A DNA stretch of 49,021 bases. Source: Myxococcales bacterium (GTDB lineage: Bacteria; Myxococcota; Myxococcia; Myxococcales; JAKAPL01). Location: positions 1 through 49,021 of the forward strand of contig JAKAPL010000026.1 of assembly GCA_021807105.1 (NCBI GenBank), read 5' to 3'. A program made the translations under genes and the position numbers. Of this stretch, positions 8,900 through 19,751 are shown piece by piece. The notes beneath the pieces are model-generated. The model saw only the letters and a program-made list of their open reading frames with translations, searched no databases and was not told the DNA's origin. Position 1 is the stretch's first letter. Each line of letters starts with the position of its first letter.

Positions 8900-10174
8900 T
8901 CCGAGGCGATCGCCGACGCCCCCGCCGGGACCGTGCGGACCGCCCCATCCCCGGATGCGGTCGGCCCCGGCACCGACCTCGGACCGTACCGGCTCGTCGA
9001 CCGGCTCGGCGAGGGTGGCATGGGCGAGGTCTTCCTCGCCGAGCACCGGCAGCTCGGCCGGCGCGTCGCCCTGAAGGTCCTGCGCTCCTCGCTCGCCGGC
9101 AACCCGGACCAGGTGCGCCGCTTCTTCCAGGAGGCGAGGGTCGTCAACCGGATCGCTCACGAGCACCTCGTCCAGATCCAGGACTTCTTCGAGGGACCGC
9201 CGCCCCACTTCATCATGGAGCTCCTGATCGGCAAGGACCTCGCCCGGGCGCGCGCCGACGACGGCCCCTTCCCGGTCGCGCGGACCACCGTCATCGCCCG
9301 GCAGATCCTCGAAGGGCTCTCCGCCGTCCACGAGAAGCACGTCATCCACCGCGACCTGAAGCCCGAGAACGTCTTCCTCACCCGCCTGATGGGCGGGGAC
9401 TTCGTGAAGCTCCTCGACTTCGGCGTGGCCAAGCTCGGCCAGACGCTGCCCGGAGCGCCCCCGGGTGCGCTGACCGCCCCGGCGCCGACGATGGCCGGCG
9501 CGATCGTCGGAACACCGGATTTCATGTCGCCCGAGCAGGCCGGCGGGCGGCCCATCGACGCCCGCTCCGATCTGTACGCCTTCGGCCTCATCCTTTATTG
9601 GATGCTCGCCGACCGGGTTCCGAACCAGGGACATTCGTTCGGCGAGCTGGTCGCGCTGCGGGAGACGCAGCCGCCGCCCCCGCTCCCGCCGAAGACCTGC
9701 TCCGGCGAGCCCATGCCGCAGGATCTCGCCGACGTCGCCCTCGCCTGCCTCTCCCGCGATCCCGGAGCGCGGCCGCGCTCCGCCCGCGCCATCCTCGAAT
9801 CGCTCTCCTCGCCCGCCCCGCTCCTCCTCTCGCGCCGGTCGAGGCGGTCTTCGATACCGGTCGTCCTCGCGGGGGCGCTCGCGCTCGCCGCGGCGGCCTG
9901 GTGGCTCGGCCGCGAGAGTGGCCGGGAAGCCCCGGGGGCGAAGCCCGCGCCGTCTCCCACCGCGACCACACCCGACGTGACGGCCGCGCCCGTTCCGGCC
10001 GTCAAACCCCGGCCCCTCGCCGCGCTGCCCGAGCCGATCGCGACTTCCACCTCGGAGACGGCGCGCGCGCCGGTCGGACTCGCGTCCCCCCAGCGTCCTC
10101 CCGCCGCGGGCGCGAGGAGGAAGAGCCGCCCAGGGCGCGGGGCGCCCGACCTCGTGGATCCCTTTGCCCAGTAG
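8897..10174 (+). CDS. Transmembrane Hanks-type Ser/Thr protein kinase
   Basis: 425 aa. Kinase domain ~31-300: Gly-loop [10 protein letters not shown], catalytic Lys60 (VALKVL), HRDLKPEN with Asp153, DFG 174-176, activation-segment [10 protein letters not shown]. One transmembrane helix (~319-338, [19 protein letters not shown]) is followed by a Pro/Ala-rich segment of about 85 residues ending in DLVDPFAQ. The kinase faces the cytoplasm; there is no PASTA or other ligand-binding module. It heads a plus-strand cluster with two lipoproteins and a TPR membrane protein, suggesting envelope signalling. The stop overlaps the next gene's TTG start. Confidence 0.94.
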   Translation: MSEAIADAPAGTVRTAPSPDAVGPGTDLGPYRLVDRLGEGGMGEVFLAEHRQLGRRVALKVLRSSLAGNPDQVRRFFQEARVVNRIAHEHLVQIQDFFEGPPPHFIMELLIGKDLARARADDGPFPVARTTVIARQILEGLSAVHEKHVIHRDLKPENVFLTRLMGGDFVKLLDFGVAKLGQTLPGAPPGALTAPAPTMAGAIVGTPDFMSPEQAGGRPIDARSDLYAFGLILYWMLADRVPNQGHSFGELVALRETQPPPPLPPKTCSGEPMPQDLADVALACLSRDPGARPRSARAILESLSSPAPLLLSRRSRRSSIPVVLAGALALAAAAWWLGRESGREAPGAKPAPSPTATTPDVTAAPVPAVKPRPLAALPEPIATSTSETARAPVGLASPQRPPAAGARRKSRPGRGAPDLVDPFAQ

Positions 10175-11363
10175 CCGCCGCAGGCTCCGAAGAGCCGCCC
10201 TCCTCGTCTTCTCCGCGTTCGCCGGATGCACCCTCGTCCAGACTCCGGCGGGGCCGCCCGCGGGTGGGACCATCAGCTCGTCGGGAGCCCCATCGAGCGG
10301 CAGCGGCGACGGGGCGGGCAGCTCGGGCGCGACCGGGACCAGCGGCTCGAGCAGCTCCGGCCAGAGCAGCTCGGGCAGCACGGGCAGCAGCTCGGGGGCC
10401 TCGGGGCAGAGCAGCTCCGGCACGACGGGCGGCAGCTCGGGCACCACGGGCGGTTCGACCGGGGGGCTCGACGCCGGCTGTCCCCCGCCCGCGGGCAGCC
10501 CCTGGGTCCTCGCGACCGACGACGTCACGGCCGGCGGCGTCTGGGACCTCGGGGGGGCGGGCTCTGCGTTCATCAACGGAGGCGACTGGGGCAGCGACCA
10601 TCCCAACGCGGTCGCCATTGACGACACGAACAAGGAGGTCCTCGTCCTCACCGACACCTCGGGCCTCTGGGCCTTCGACATCGGGGGGGCCTCCCTCGGT
10701 CAAGTCCAGATCCCGTTCGCCCCCGGCGAGTTTCAGGGCGGGACCGGGATCGCCATCTTGCCGCAGTGCTCGGGCCCTCCGCTCGCCGTCGTCTGCGGCG
10801 ATTCGAGCACCGTCGGGTTCTATTACGCGGGGCCGACCTCGAACCCGACCCGGCTCTGGGAGAATCCGGCCGGCTGCGGCCAGGCGACCCCCGGGCCGGG
10901 CGCCACCTTCTTCGCCACATCGGGTCCGACGGTCGTCCAGTACGACGCCCTGACGGGCAACTCCCACGGCTCCTTCTTCGCCCAGAGCCAGGGCGGACTC
11001 GAAGGAGCCGCCATGGCGGCCGACGGCACCGTCCTCGTCGCCGGCGACGACGGCGATGGGAACGGCTTCGTGGCCCTCATGTCCCGGAGCGGGGTCTGCC
11101 AGCAGGCGCGCAGCGGCGGGACCTGCACGCTCTCCTGCAGCCCGGGGCCGTGCACGCCGAACGACCCGACGCTCGCGGCGATGCCGCTCCACCAGGCGGC
11201 CGCGCTCTCCGGCGGGGCGTTCGTGGTCACGGTCAGCACCACCGCCCCGACCAAGATGCAGACCGTCTGGAGAGTCGATCCGGGCAGCCTCGCGCTCACG
11301 TCGTACTTCTCCGCCACCTCCGGAGTCGATTTCTACGGTCTCACCGCCGGTCTGGAGCCCTAG
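10164..11363 (+). CDS. Ser/Gly-rich lipoprotein with predicted beta-propeller
   Basis: 399 aa. Signal peptide ends in FAGC, a plausible lipobox, giving a Cys at residue 22. Residues ~34-100 are a Ser/Gly/Thr linker; the rest (~105-399) has repeated beta-rich motifs such as PNAVAIDDTNKEVLVLTDT and looks like a propeller or NHL-like fold, with several Cys (CGDSS, CTLSCSPGPC). Start is TTG 10164, overlapping the kinase stop by 11 bp; no clearly better start is seen. The TAG stop lies in the end of a family A element. The architecture is shared with 11475-12740. Substrate unknown. Confidence 0.8.
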   Translation: MPSSRRRLRRAALLVFSAFAGCTLVQTPAGPPAGGTISSSGAPSSGSGDGAGSSGATGTSGSSSSGQSSSGSTGSSSGASGQSSSGTTGGSSGTTGGSTGGLDAGCPPPAGSPWVLATDDVTAGGVWDLGGAGSAFINGGDWGSDHPNAVAIDDTNKEVLVLTDTSGLWAFDIGGASLGQVQIPFAPGEFQGGTGIAILPQCSGPPLAVVCGDSSTVGFYYAGPTSNPTRLWENPAGCGQATPGPGATFFATSGPTVVQYDALTGNSHGSFFAQSQGGLEGAAMAADGTVLVAGDDGDGNGFVALMSRSGVCQQARSGGTCTLSCSPGPCTPNDPTLAAMPLHQAAALSGGAFVVTVSTTAPTKMQTVWRVDPGSLALTSYFSATSGVDFYGLTAGLEP

Positions 11364-11423
11364 GAGGCTATTGTGAAATGGCTGCCTACCGCGACGGCAC
11401 CCATTTCACACCAAGCCTCCCAG
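11360..11423. mobile_element. Internally deleted family A element (64 bp)
   Basis: It keeps both family A ends (CTAGGAGGCT at 11360 and a slightly decayed right end CCTCCCAG at 11423) joined by a short centre (TGCCTACCGCGACGGCACCC). This matches a deletion of about 124 bp from a full-length copy. TAG at its left end is the stop codon of the upstream lipoprotein. Confidence 0.8.
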
Positions 11424-11474
11424 CCTGGCCCGGAAAAGACCCTCGACGGCGCGAATGGTAGAGTCGCCGCCGGC

Positions 11475-12740
11475 ATGCGCTCCCTCGCCCTCGCCGTCCT
11501 GCTCCCTCTCGCCGCCTGTCCCCTCGTGCGGCTGCCGGAGGCGGGCCCCGCGAGCGGCGGCGGTTCGTCGTCCAGCTCCGGCGCGCCCGCGACCACGACG
11601 AGCGGGGACGGCGCCTCCGGCGCGGGGACGACCTCGGGCGGTACGAGCGGGAGCACGTCGGGCAGCGGCGGCGCCACGAGCGGCGCGACGGGGAGCAGCG
11701 GGTCGGCGTCGAGCGGGCAATCGAGCAGCTCCGGGGCGGGCGGCTCGACCACCTCGGGCGGCGCCACCTCGGGGACGAGCGGCGCGACGGGGAGCAGCGG
11801 GTCGGCGTCGAGCGGGCAATCGAGCAGCTCCGGGGCGGGCGGCTCGACCACCTCGGGCGGCGCCACCTCGGGGACGAGCGGCGCGCCCGGCACCTGCCCC
11901 AAGGTCTGGACGGCGAACGGGTCTTCGGCCCCGCGCGCGCTCGCGGCCGATGGCGCCGGCCACCTCTTCGCGGTCGAAGAGGACGCGACGACCTACCGCG
12001 TGGTGGAACTCCCGCTCGACGACCCGACCGCCCCGCCCGTCGCGATCGACGGCGGCTTCGCCCAGCCGACGGCGATCGGCGCCGGCGGCCCGGGTACCCT
12101 CTGGATCGCCGACGCCCACGGCGCCGCCGCCGAGGTCGATGTCGCGAGCGGGCTCGTCGAGCACTCGATCCCGGCGCCGGACAGCCTGTGCGCTGGCGGG
12201 ACCGCCATCGCCTGGGACCCGGTGACGGCGACGGCCTACCTGGCGGGCGTCCACCAGCTCTGGGTGCTCGCGGACGGCGGGTGGCAGTGCTTCTGGCCCG
12301 GGCAATGCGGCAGCGCGACGACGTGCCCCGGCGAAAGCCAGTGGCAATTCGGCGGGGCGACCGGCCTCGTCTCCGACCTCGACGGTGGGCTTCTAGTCTC
12401 GGATTACTCCTGGTCGTGCGTCGAGCGGGTCGATCTTACCGGCGGGACCCTGACCGCGCTCGGGCCGGCCTGCCAGAGCAGCGGCGCGGGCGTCGACGGC
12501 GCGAACGGCATCGCCATGGACGAGGAGGGGCGGATCTTCGTGAGCGAGTACCCTGCGTCCGTCAGCCCCGAGTACCCGCCGGCGCTCGCTTCGTTCGATG
12601 GCTCCGGCTGGGTGGTCGTGGCGGACGCGGACGCCGGCTGCGCGATGGATCTGCAGGAGCCCGAGGGGCTCGCTCCCGCTCCGGGCGGGGGCGTCTTCGT
12701 CGCCGACACGATCGGAGGCATCTACCGCTACACGCCTTAG
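11475..12740 (+). CDS. Ser/Gly-rich lipoprotein with NHL/SMP-30-like propeller
   Basis: 421 aa. Lipobox LAAC (Cys15), Ser/Gly/Thr linker ~26-140 including an exact 33-residue tandem duplication, then a propeller-like domain with repeated motifs (GGPGTLWIADAHG, DGANGIAMDEEGRIFVSEY, PEGLAPAPGGGVFVADT). Cysteines in the propeller (SLCAGG, QCGSATTC) suggest disulfides and an extracytoplasmic location. Same layout as the preceding lipoprotein though the domains are diverged, so the pair may be an old duplication. ATG 11475 gives the clean lipoprotein signal. The TAG stop falls at the start of a decayed family A-like sequence. Function unknown. Confidence 0.83.
   Translation: MRSLALAVLLPLAACPLVRLPEAGPASGGGSSSSSGAPATTTSGDGASGAGTTSGGTSGSTSGSGGATSGATGSSGSASSGQSSSSGAGGSTTSGGATSGTSGATGSSGSASSGQSSSSGAGGSTTSGGATSGTSGAPGTCPKVWTANGSSAPRALAADGAGHLFAVEEDATTYRVVELPLDDPTAPPVAIDGGFAQPTAIGAGGPGTLWIADAHGAAAEVDVASGLVEHSIPAPDSLCAGGTAIAWDPVTATAYLAGVHQLWVLADGGWQCFWPGQCGSATTCPGESQWQFGGATGLVSDLDGGLLVSDYSWSCVERVDLTGGTLTALGPACQSSGAGVDGANGIAMDEEGRIFVSEYPASVSPEYPPALASFDGSGWVVVADADAGCAMDLQEPEGLAPAPGGGVFVADTIGGIYRYTP
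11682..11879 (+). repeat. Exact 99-bp tandem duplication in the lipoprotein linker
   Basis: The segment starting at 11682 recurs from 11781 with, by eye, no mismatch, encoding two identical 33-residue Ser/Gly linker units beginning GATGSSGSASSGQ. The lack of third-position changes points to a recent expansion. Confidence 0.85.
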
Positions 12741-12925
12741 GCGGCTGGTGTTTTTCGCAAGGACGCTTCACGCCAATCCCCGAAGCCCGGTGCCGGCGGG
12801 ACGCCGGCGTTCCCAGGCTACCCTCGCCGGTCACGCGGGGTTCTAAACCTTCTCCCCAACCGGGGGAGAGGGTAATGCTCGGGGCGGGCTTCGGTCGTCG
12901 TGCACGTTTCACATTAGCGCCCTGG
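12737..12925. repeat. Decayed family A-like element between two genes
   Basis: The left boundary TTAGGCGGCTGGTGT resembles the family A end. The right boundary around 12907-12925, read in reverse (GGCGCTAATGTGAAA), resembles the other end. Total length is about 189 bp, like intact copies, but the interior differs and holds the palindrome CCTTCTCCCC ... GGGGGAGAGGG (12848-12872). It could be a terminator plus chance matches. Confidence 0.35.
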
Positions 12926-12950
12926 CGGCGTAATAATCGCGGACCTCGCC

Positions 12951-13724
12951 ATGAACCTCCTCGCCCTCACCCTCGCCGCTCTCCTGTCGGCCGCGCCCGC
13001 GGGGCTCGCGCGGGCAAAGCGCCTCTTCCACGAGGGGAGCGTCGCCTACGAGGCGGGCCGTTACGGGAAAGCCCTGAAGGAGTTTCGCTCCGCCTATGCC
13101 GCCGCGCCCCGGCCCGGCTTCCTCTTCAACATCGCTCAGTGTGAGCGGCAGCTCTCGCGCTTTCCCGCGGCCGCGCGCGACTACCGGCTCTACCTGGCCG
13201 CGGAGACCGACCCGCGCCGGCGCGCGGTCGCAGAACGCTACCTCTCCGAGGTCGAAGCGCGCCTGGGGTCGAGCGCCCGGCCGGAGGAGCCGCGGACGGC
13301 GAGGACCGAGCCGGTCCGCGAGGAGCCCGTCCCGGTCCCCATGAAAACTCCGGTCCCGATCCCCGTGACCTCGGCCTCACCCCCGCCCGCAGGCGCCCCC
13401 GCCGGGACCGGCGAGGCGAGGCAGCTCGCCCTGACGCCGCCTGCCCCGCGCGAGGCCCTCACCGGGAAGGCGCCCCCCCGCGGCATGCCGCCCGGCGCGA
13501 AGTGGCTCGGGGTCGCGGGCCTCTCCTCGGCCGTGCTCGGCGGCGCGGCCTTGGGGATCGGCGTGGCCCTCGCGGGGCCCGATCTCGGGAGCCCCAGGGT
13601 TCTCTCGAATTCCACCGGCCAGGACGGGGCGGCGAACACGCTCGGCTACGCGGGTCAGGTCCTCCTGGGCGTCGGAATCGGGGCCTTGATCGGCGCCGGC
13701 ATCTGGGCGTTGGTGGGATCGTAG
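12951..13724 (+). CDS. TPR-containing membrane protein
   Basis: 257 aa. Short signal-like N-terminus (MNLLALTLAALLSAAPAGLA), then about two TPR units (~22-105; FHEGSVAYEAGRYGKALKEF, FNIAQCERQLSRFPAAARDY), a Pro-rich linker (~115-180) and two C-terminal hydrophobic helices (~185-205 and ~235-255). This layout is common in myxobacterial envelope proteins of unknown role. It closes the kinase-lipoprotein cluster but is 210 bp from the previous gene, so it may be separately transcribed. Confidence 0.82.
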   Translation: MNLLALTLAALLSAAPAGLARAKRLFHEGSVAYEAGRYGKALKEFRSAYAAAPRPGFLFNIAQCERQLSRFPAAARDYRLYLAAETDPRRRAVAERYLSEVEARLGSSARPEEPRTARTEPVREEPVPVPMKTPVPIPVTSASPPPAGAPAGTGEARQLALTPPAPREALTGKAPPRGMPPGAKWLGVAGLSSAVLGGAALGIGVALAGPDLGSPRVLSNSTGQDGAANTLGYAGQVLLGVGIGALIGAGIWALVGS

Positions 13725-13773
13725 CCGCGCGATCCTCCACGCCGCGACGCGGGCCTCGGCCCCTCGTGCGCGG

Positions 13774-13791
13774 CTCACGCCAGCCTCCTAG
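13774..13791. repeat. Solo end of a family A element
   Basis: CTCACGCCAGCCTCCTAG matches the right end of family A. No left partner is evident in the 50 bp between the TPR gene and this point. Its CTA (13788-13790), read on the minus strand, is the TAG stop of the histidine kinase. Confidence 0.55.
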
Positions 13792-15635
13792 GGCCCCACG
13801 CTCTTCTCCGCCCCTGCGCTCGCGAGGGTGAACCAGAACGTCGCGCCGCGTCCCTCCTCGCTCGCGACGCCGATCGCGCCGCCGTGGGCGAGCACGACCT
13901 CGCGCGCGACGTAGAGGCCGAGCCCCGCGCCCTGGCCCGAGGCGCCGGGCACGCGGAAGAACTTCTCGAAGACCCGCTCGCGGTACTCCGCCGGCACGCC
14001 GGGCCCCTGGTCGGCCACCTCGAAGCGGACCGCGCCCGGGGCGGGGCGCGCCCGCAGGGTCACGGTGCCGCCGCGCGGGCTGTGGGCGACCGCGTTCTCG
14101 ACGAGGTTATCGAAGACGAGGCGGATCCGCTCGGGATCGACGCGGACGGAGGCTCCCTCGGCCGCGTCGTCGATCGCGAGGACGACGCCGGCCTCGCCCG
14201 CGACGGCCTGGCCGGCATCCAACGCCCGGGCGAGCAGATCGGCGGCGGGCATCGCCGTGAGCGAGAGCGGCGCGCTGCCCGCCTGGAGGTGGGAGAGATC
14301 GAGCAGGTCGTCGACCATCGTCTGGATCTTCTCGCAGTCGCCGCGGGCGGCGTAGAGCAGGTCCGACTGCCGGGCGTTAAGGGGCCCCGCGGCCTCTTCG
14401 AGGCAGAGGTGGAGGGCGAGGCGGACCGACGTGAGCGGCGTCTTCATCTCGCGCGCCACCGTGGTCACGAGGCTCCCCGTCAGCTCGTCGAACCGGCGCA
14501 GCGGGGTCACGTCGGACAGGACGATCGCCGCGCCGCGGATCTGCCCCTCGCGGTGGACGGGCGTGGCGCGCGGGAGGAAGAAGCGCGTCCCCTCGGGCGT
14601 CCCGACGGCGAGCGCGTCTTGGAGCCGCTCCGGCTGCCACGCGCCCTTGCCGGTGAGGACGTGGGCGGCCAGCCGATCGAGCGCGTCGCGGACGGCCGGT
14701 TCGGCCTGCGCGAGCGGCTGGAGGTCGCCGCGCAGCTCGATCCGCAACAGGCGCGCGGCCGCCTCGTTCGCCTCGAGGACCCCGCGCGCGGCGTCGAAGA
14801 CGACGACCGGGTCCGGCAGGGCGTCGATCGCCGCCTGCGCGGCCCCCTCCGCGAGGAGCAGCTCGCCGAGCGTGCTCTCCCGGTACTCCCGCAGCTTGTC
14901 GGCCATCTGGTTGAACGCGCGGGCGAGCGCGGCGACCTCGTCGTCCCCGGTGACCTCGACGCGGGCGGTGGCCTCCCCCTCGCCGGCCCGGCGCGACGCG
15001 CGGGCGAGGGCCCCGAGCGGGCGCAACAGGCGCGCGGTCACCACGGCGGAGGCGGCGAGCCCGGCGAAGAGGGCGAGCCAGGTCGCGAAGAGGAGGATCA
15101 CGCCGGCGCGCCGGGCTGCGCGCCGGGCCGCCTCGCTCCGCTCGACCACCGCGTCCTCCTCGATCTCCAAGACTTGCCGGCCGGCCGCCTCGACCGCGAA
15201 GAGCTGCGGGCCGAGCCGCTCGGCGTAGAGCCGGCGGGCGGCCTCGGGATCGGCCGTCGCGAAGAGGCGATCGACGAGCGCGGCGTAGACCGCGAAGGCG
15301 GCCTCCCGCCGCGCGGCGGCCGCGGCCGCGCCGGCCCTCCCGGCGGCCGGCCGGAGGGCCGAGAGCGCCGATACGACGCGCGCGCTCGCCTCGCGCGCGG
15401 CCGCCTGCGCGTCGCCCATCCTCCGGCCGAGGGCGACGCCCGCGGCCGCGCGGTCGAGGTCCGCGAGCGCGCGGTCGACCCGCTCGGAGGCGAGCACGTC
15501 GCGATAGCCGGAGAGCAGCACCGCCTCCGAGCGCCGCCCGAGCGCACCGGTCACGCGGACCGAGACGATCACCGCGACCGCGAGCGCGCCGACGAGCGGG
15601 AGCTGGGCGAGGAGGAGCTTGCCGCGCAGGGTCAT
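13788..15635 (-). CDS. HAMP-PAS sensor histidine kinase homologue lacking the phosphoacceptor His
   Basis: 615 aa. TM1 ~8-30, periplasmic helical sensor ~31-175, TM2 ~178-200, HAMP ~200-255, PAS ~258-378, HisKA ~385-450, HATPase ~500-610. The H-box reads VAREMKTPLTSV: Arg395 (codon CGC at 14453-14451) stands where the phosphorylated His should be. The ATP-binding boxes look intact (N-box VFDNLVENAV, G1 VADQGPGVP, G2 GAGLGL). The PLNARQSDLLYAARGDCEKI stretch resembles KinB-like kinases often found next to short KdpD genes. ATG 15635 is followed directly by a TM segment. It lies 316 bp downstream of kdpD on the same strand. It may be a pseudokinase, a phosphatase, or have a sequencing error at one codon. 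Confidence 0.88.
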   Translation of the reverse strand: MTLRGKLLLAQLPLVGALAVAVIVSVRVTGALGRRSEAVLLSGYRDVLASERVDRALADLDRAAAGVALGRRMGDAQAAAREASARVVSALSALRPAAGRAGAAAAAARREAAFAVYAALVDRLFATADPEAARRLYAERLGPQLFAVEAAGRQVLEIEEDAVVERSEAARRAARRAGVILLFATWLALFAGLAASAVVTARLLRPLGALARASRRAGEGEATARVEVTGDDEVAALARAFNQMADKLREYRESTLGELLLAEGAAQAAIDALPDPVVVFDAARGVLEANEAAARLLRIELRGDLQPLAQAEPAVRDALDRLAAHVLTGKGAWQPERLQDALAVGTPEGTRFFLPRATPVHREGQIRGAAIVLSDVTPLRRFDELTGSLVTTVAREMKTPLTSVRLALHLCLEEAAGPLNARQSDLLYAARGDCEKIQTMVDDLLDLSHLQAGSAPLSLTAMPAADLLARALDAGQAVAGEAGVVLAIDDAAEGASVRVDPERIRLVFDNLVENAVAHSPRGGTVTLRARPAPGAVRFEVADQGPGVPAEYRERVFEKFFRVPGASGQGAGLGLYVAREVVLAHGGAIGVASEEGRGATFWFTLASAGAEKSVGP

Positions 15636-15951
15636 GGGGGGGCGCCCGCCGCCGTCATGGAGGTCCTCATCGGCCCTCCGGACCGAGCCTGGCCGTCGAG
15701 GCGCTGTCCTGGAGGCGAGGCGCGGCAGCGAGGTATGCTCACTAAAGTCCGCCGCAGTTGACGACAACGAAGCGGATGCGCCCGGATCGGCGGCCGGACG
15801 ATGGGATGGGATTCGTTCACACGTCTGTCGCGCGGCCATTCATGGCCGCAAGCCAACTCTCGGGGGGAGCCCAGATCCCCCCATCCACTCTCGCCTTCGT
15901 TCGAGCCTGCGAGAATCATCACGGCGCACGAGCACTCTGGCAAGTCGTCGA
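15636..15951. other. Intergenic region between the histidine kinase and kdpD
   Basis: 316 bp. I see no ORF with coding character and no long inverted repeat. GC is slightly lower near 15755-15850. It probably holds the 3' end of the kdp transcript and the promoter of the kinase gene, but no promoter is close to consensus. Confidence 0.4.
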
Positions 15952-17097
15952 TCAGCCCTTCCGCTCCAGCGCTAGGATGTGCAGGTCGAGCCCCTCCGCG
16001 CGCGCCACCATCTGCTGCATGATGGAGCGGCCGGTCACGCGCCGCCACCAGGGGTCATGGGAGCGGCCGATCACGAGGTGGGCGACGCCGTGGGCGCGGG
16101 CAAAGGCGACCAGGGCGGCGGCGGGGTCCTCCGATTCGAGCCGGACCACCTCCGCCCCCAGCTCGCGGGCCACCGCGATGTTCTGGAGCAGGTGGCGCTG
16201 CCGCTCGGCGTCGATCACGTCCGGCGCCTCGCGGCGCGTCTGGACGTAGACCACGAGCCAGTCCGTCGAGTAGCGGCCGGCCATGCGCGAGCCGCGCCGG
16301 AGCAGCTCGGCGGCCCGCGGCGACGAGGAGGCGATGCAGACCATGACCCGCTGGCCCGGGCCCGCCGTCTTCCGGGCCGCCTCCCCGGCCGGCCGGACCG
16401 CCCCCGCCCGCTCCAGGCTCTCGGCCACCTCGCGCAGGGCCAGCTCCCGGAGCGCCGAGAGGTTCTCGGGGCGAAAGAAGTTCGCGAGCGCCTGCGGCAC
16501 GCGCTCGCTCGGGTAGATCTTGCCCGCCGCCAGCCGCTCGGTGAGGTCCTCCATCGAGATGTCGAGGGTGACGATCTGGTCCGCCTGCTTCAGGAACGTG
16601 TCCGGGATGGTCTCCCGGACGAGGACGCCGGTGTGGCGCGCCACCACGTCGTTGAGCGATTCGAGGTGCTGGACGTTGAAGGCGCAGACGACGTTGAGGC
16701 CGGCGGCGAGCAGCTCCAGCACGTCCTGATAGCGCTTCCGGTTCCGGCTGCCGGGCGCGTTCGTGTGGGCGATCTCGTCGACGATCGTCACCCCGGCCCG
16801 GCGCGCGAGCACCGCGTCGAGGTCCATCTCCTCCACCGTCACGCCGCGGTACTCGACGCGCCGGAGCGGCACCTGTTCGAGCCCCGCGAGCAGGGCCGCG
16901 GTCTCGGCCCGGCCGTGGGTGTCGACGAGGCCGAGCACCACGTCGCCGCCCCGGGCCGCGAGGGCGCGGGCCTCCTCGAGCATCCGGTAGGTCTTGCCCA
17001 CCCCGGCCGCGAACCCGAGGTAGACCTTGAGCCGCCCGCGCCGGGCGCGCTCGACCAGCTCGAGGAAGTCTTCGGCGCGGCCGCGGGCGCTCGCCAT
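15952..17097 (-). CDS. kdpD: Short KdpD: N-terminal sensor/UspA protein without kinase domain
   Basis: 381 aa, well under half of the ~890-aa full-length E. coli KdpD. Contains the KdpD domain (~20-230) with Walker A GFAAGVGKTYRML (Lys35) and DEIAHTNAPGSRNRKRYQDV, then a universal-stress-protein domain (~248-378) ending in the GRS-type nucleotide motif (HLVIGRSHDPWW). The transmembrane, GAF and histidine kinase parts are absent, so K+/ATP sensing must be passed to another protein. ATG 17097 is 8 bp downstream of the kdpC stop. No kdpE is in the window. Confidence 0.93.
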   Translation of the reverse strand: MASARGRAEDFLELVERARRGRLKVYLGFAAGVGKTYRMLEEARALAARGGDVVLGLVDTHGRAETAALLAGLEQVPLRRVEYRGVTVEEMDLDAVLARRAGVTIVDEIAHTNAPGSRNRKRYQDVLELLAAGLNVVCAFNVQHLESLNDVVARHTGVLVRETIPDTFLKQADQIVTLDISMEDLTERLAAGKIYPSERVPQALANFFRPENLSALRELALREVAESLERAGAVRPAGEAARKTAGPGQRVMVCIASSSPRAAELLRRGSRMAGRYSTDWLVVYVQTRREAPDVIDAERQRHLLQNIAVARELGAEVVRLESEDPAAALVAFARAHGVAHLVIGRSHDPWWRRVTGRSIMQQMVARAEGLDLHILALERKG

Positions 17098-17105
17098 GGC
17101 GCGGG

Positions 17106-17696
17106 TCAGCGGGCCGGCGGCGGCGGAGCGCCGAATTGCCGGTCGAGCGCGAGGTTTAGGAGGAGGACGTTGACCCGCCTCTCGCCGAGGAGGCCCAGGT
17201 CGCGCTCCTCCACCGCCGCGGCCACCGCCGCGCGGACCCGCGCGGCGGGGAGGTCGCGGGCACGGGCGACGCGCGGGACCTGCCAGAGGGCCGCCGCGGG
17301 GGAGATGTCGGGGTCGAGCCCGCTGCCCGAGGCGAGGACCAGCTCGGCCGGGACCGGACCGGCCTCCGGGTTCGCCGAGAGGAGCCGCGCCGCATCCGCC
17401 GCGGCGCGATCGTGGAGCTTCTGGGAGGCCGGGCCGAGGTTGCTGCCGCCCGACGCCAGCGGGTCGTAGCCGCCGCCGGCCGCCGAGGGGCGGGGCTGGA
17501 AGTAGGCGGGGCTCGTGAAGCGCTGCGCGAGCAGGCGCGAGCCGACGACCCGGCCGCCCTCGTCGAGGACGAGGCTGCCGCCGGCGCGGCCGGGGAAGAG
17601 GAGCGCGGCCACGGCCGTCGTCGCGAGCGGGTAGGCGAGGCCGAGCACGAGCAGGGAGAGGAGCGTCGCCCGCGCGGCGATCCAGGCGACGCGCAT
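17106..17696 (-). CDS. kdpC: K+-transporting ATPase subunit C
   Basis: 196 aa, normal length. One N-terminal membrane helix (~8-35), then a periplasmic domain with family motifs FTSPAYFQPRPSA, SGGSNLGP and ASGSGLDPDISPAAA. KdpC stabilises the KdpA-KdpB complex and increases ATP affinity. Its start codon follows the kdpB stop without a gap. Confidence 0.97.
   Translation of the reverse strand: MRVAWIAARATLLSLLVLGLAYPLATTAVAALLFPGRAGGSLVLDEGGRVVGSRLLAQRFTSPAYFQPRPSAAGGGYDPLASGGSNLGPASQKLHDRAAADAARLLSANPEAGPVPAELVLASGSGLDPDISPAAALWQVPRVARARDLPAARVRAAVAAAVEERDLGLLGERRVNVLLLNLALDRQFGAPPPPAR

Positions 17697-19751
<2,055 letters not shown>

Noticed and set aside
15636..15951. Small ORFs or an RNA gene between the kinase and kdpD
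   Set aside because: No coding bias, ribosome binding site or stable long hairpin that I could support.
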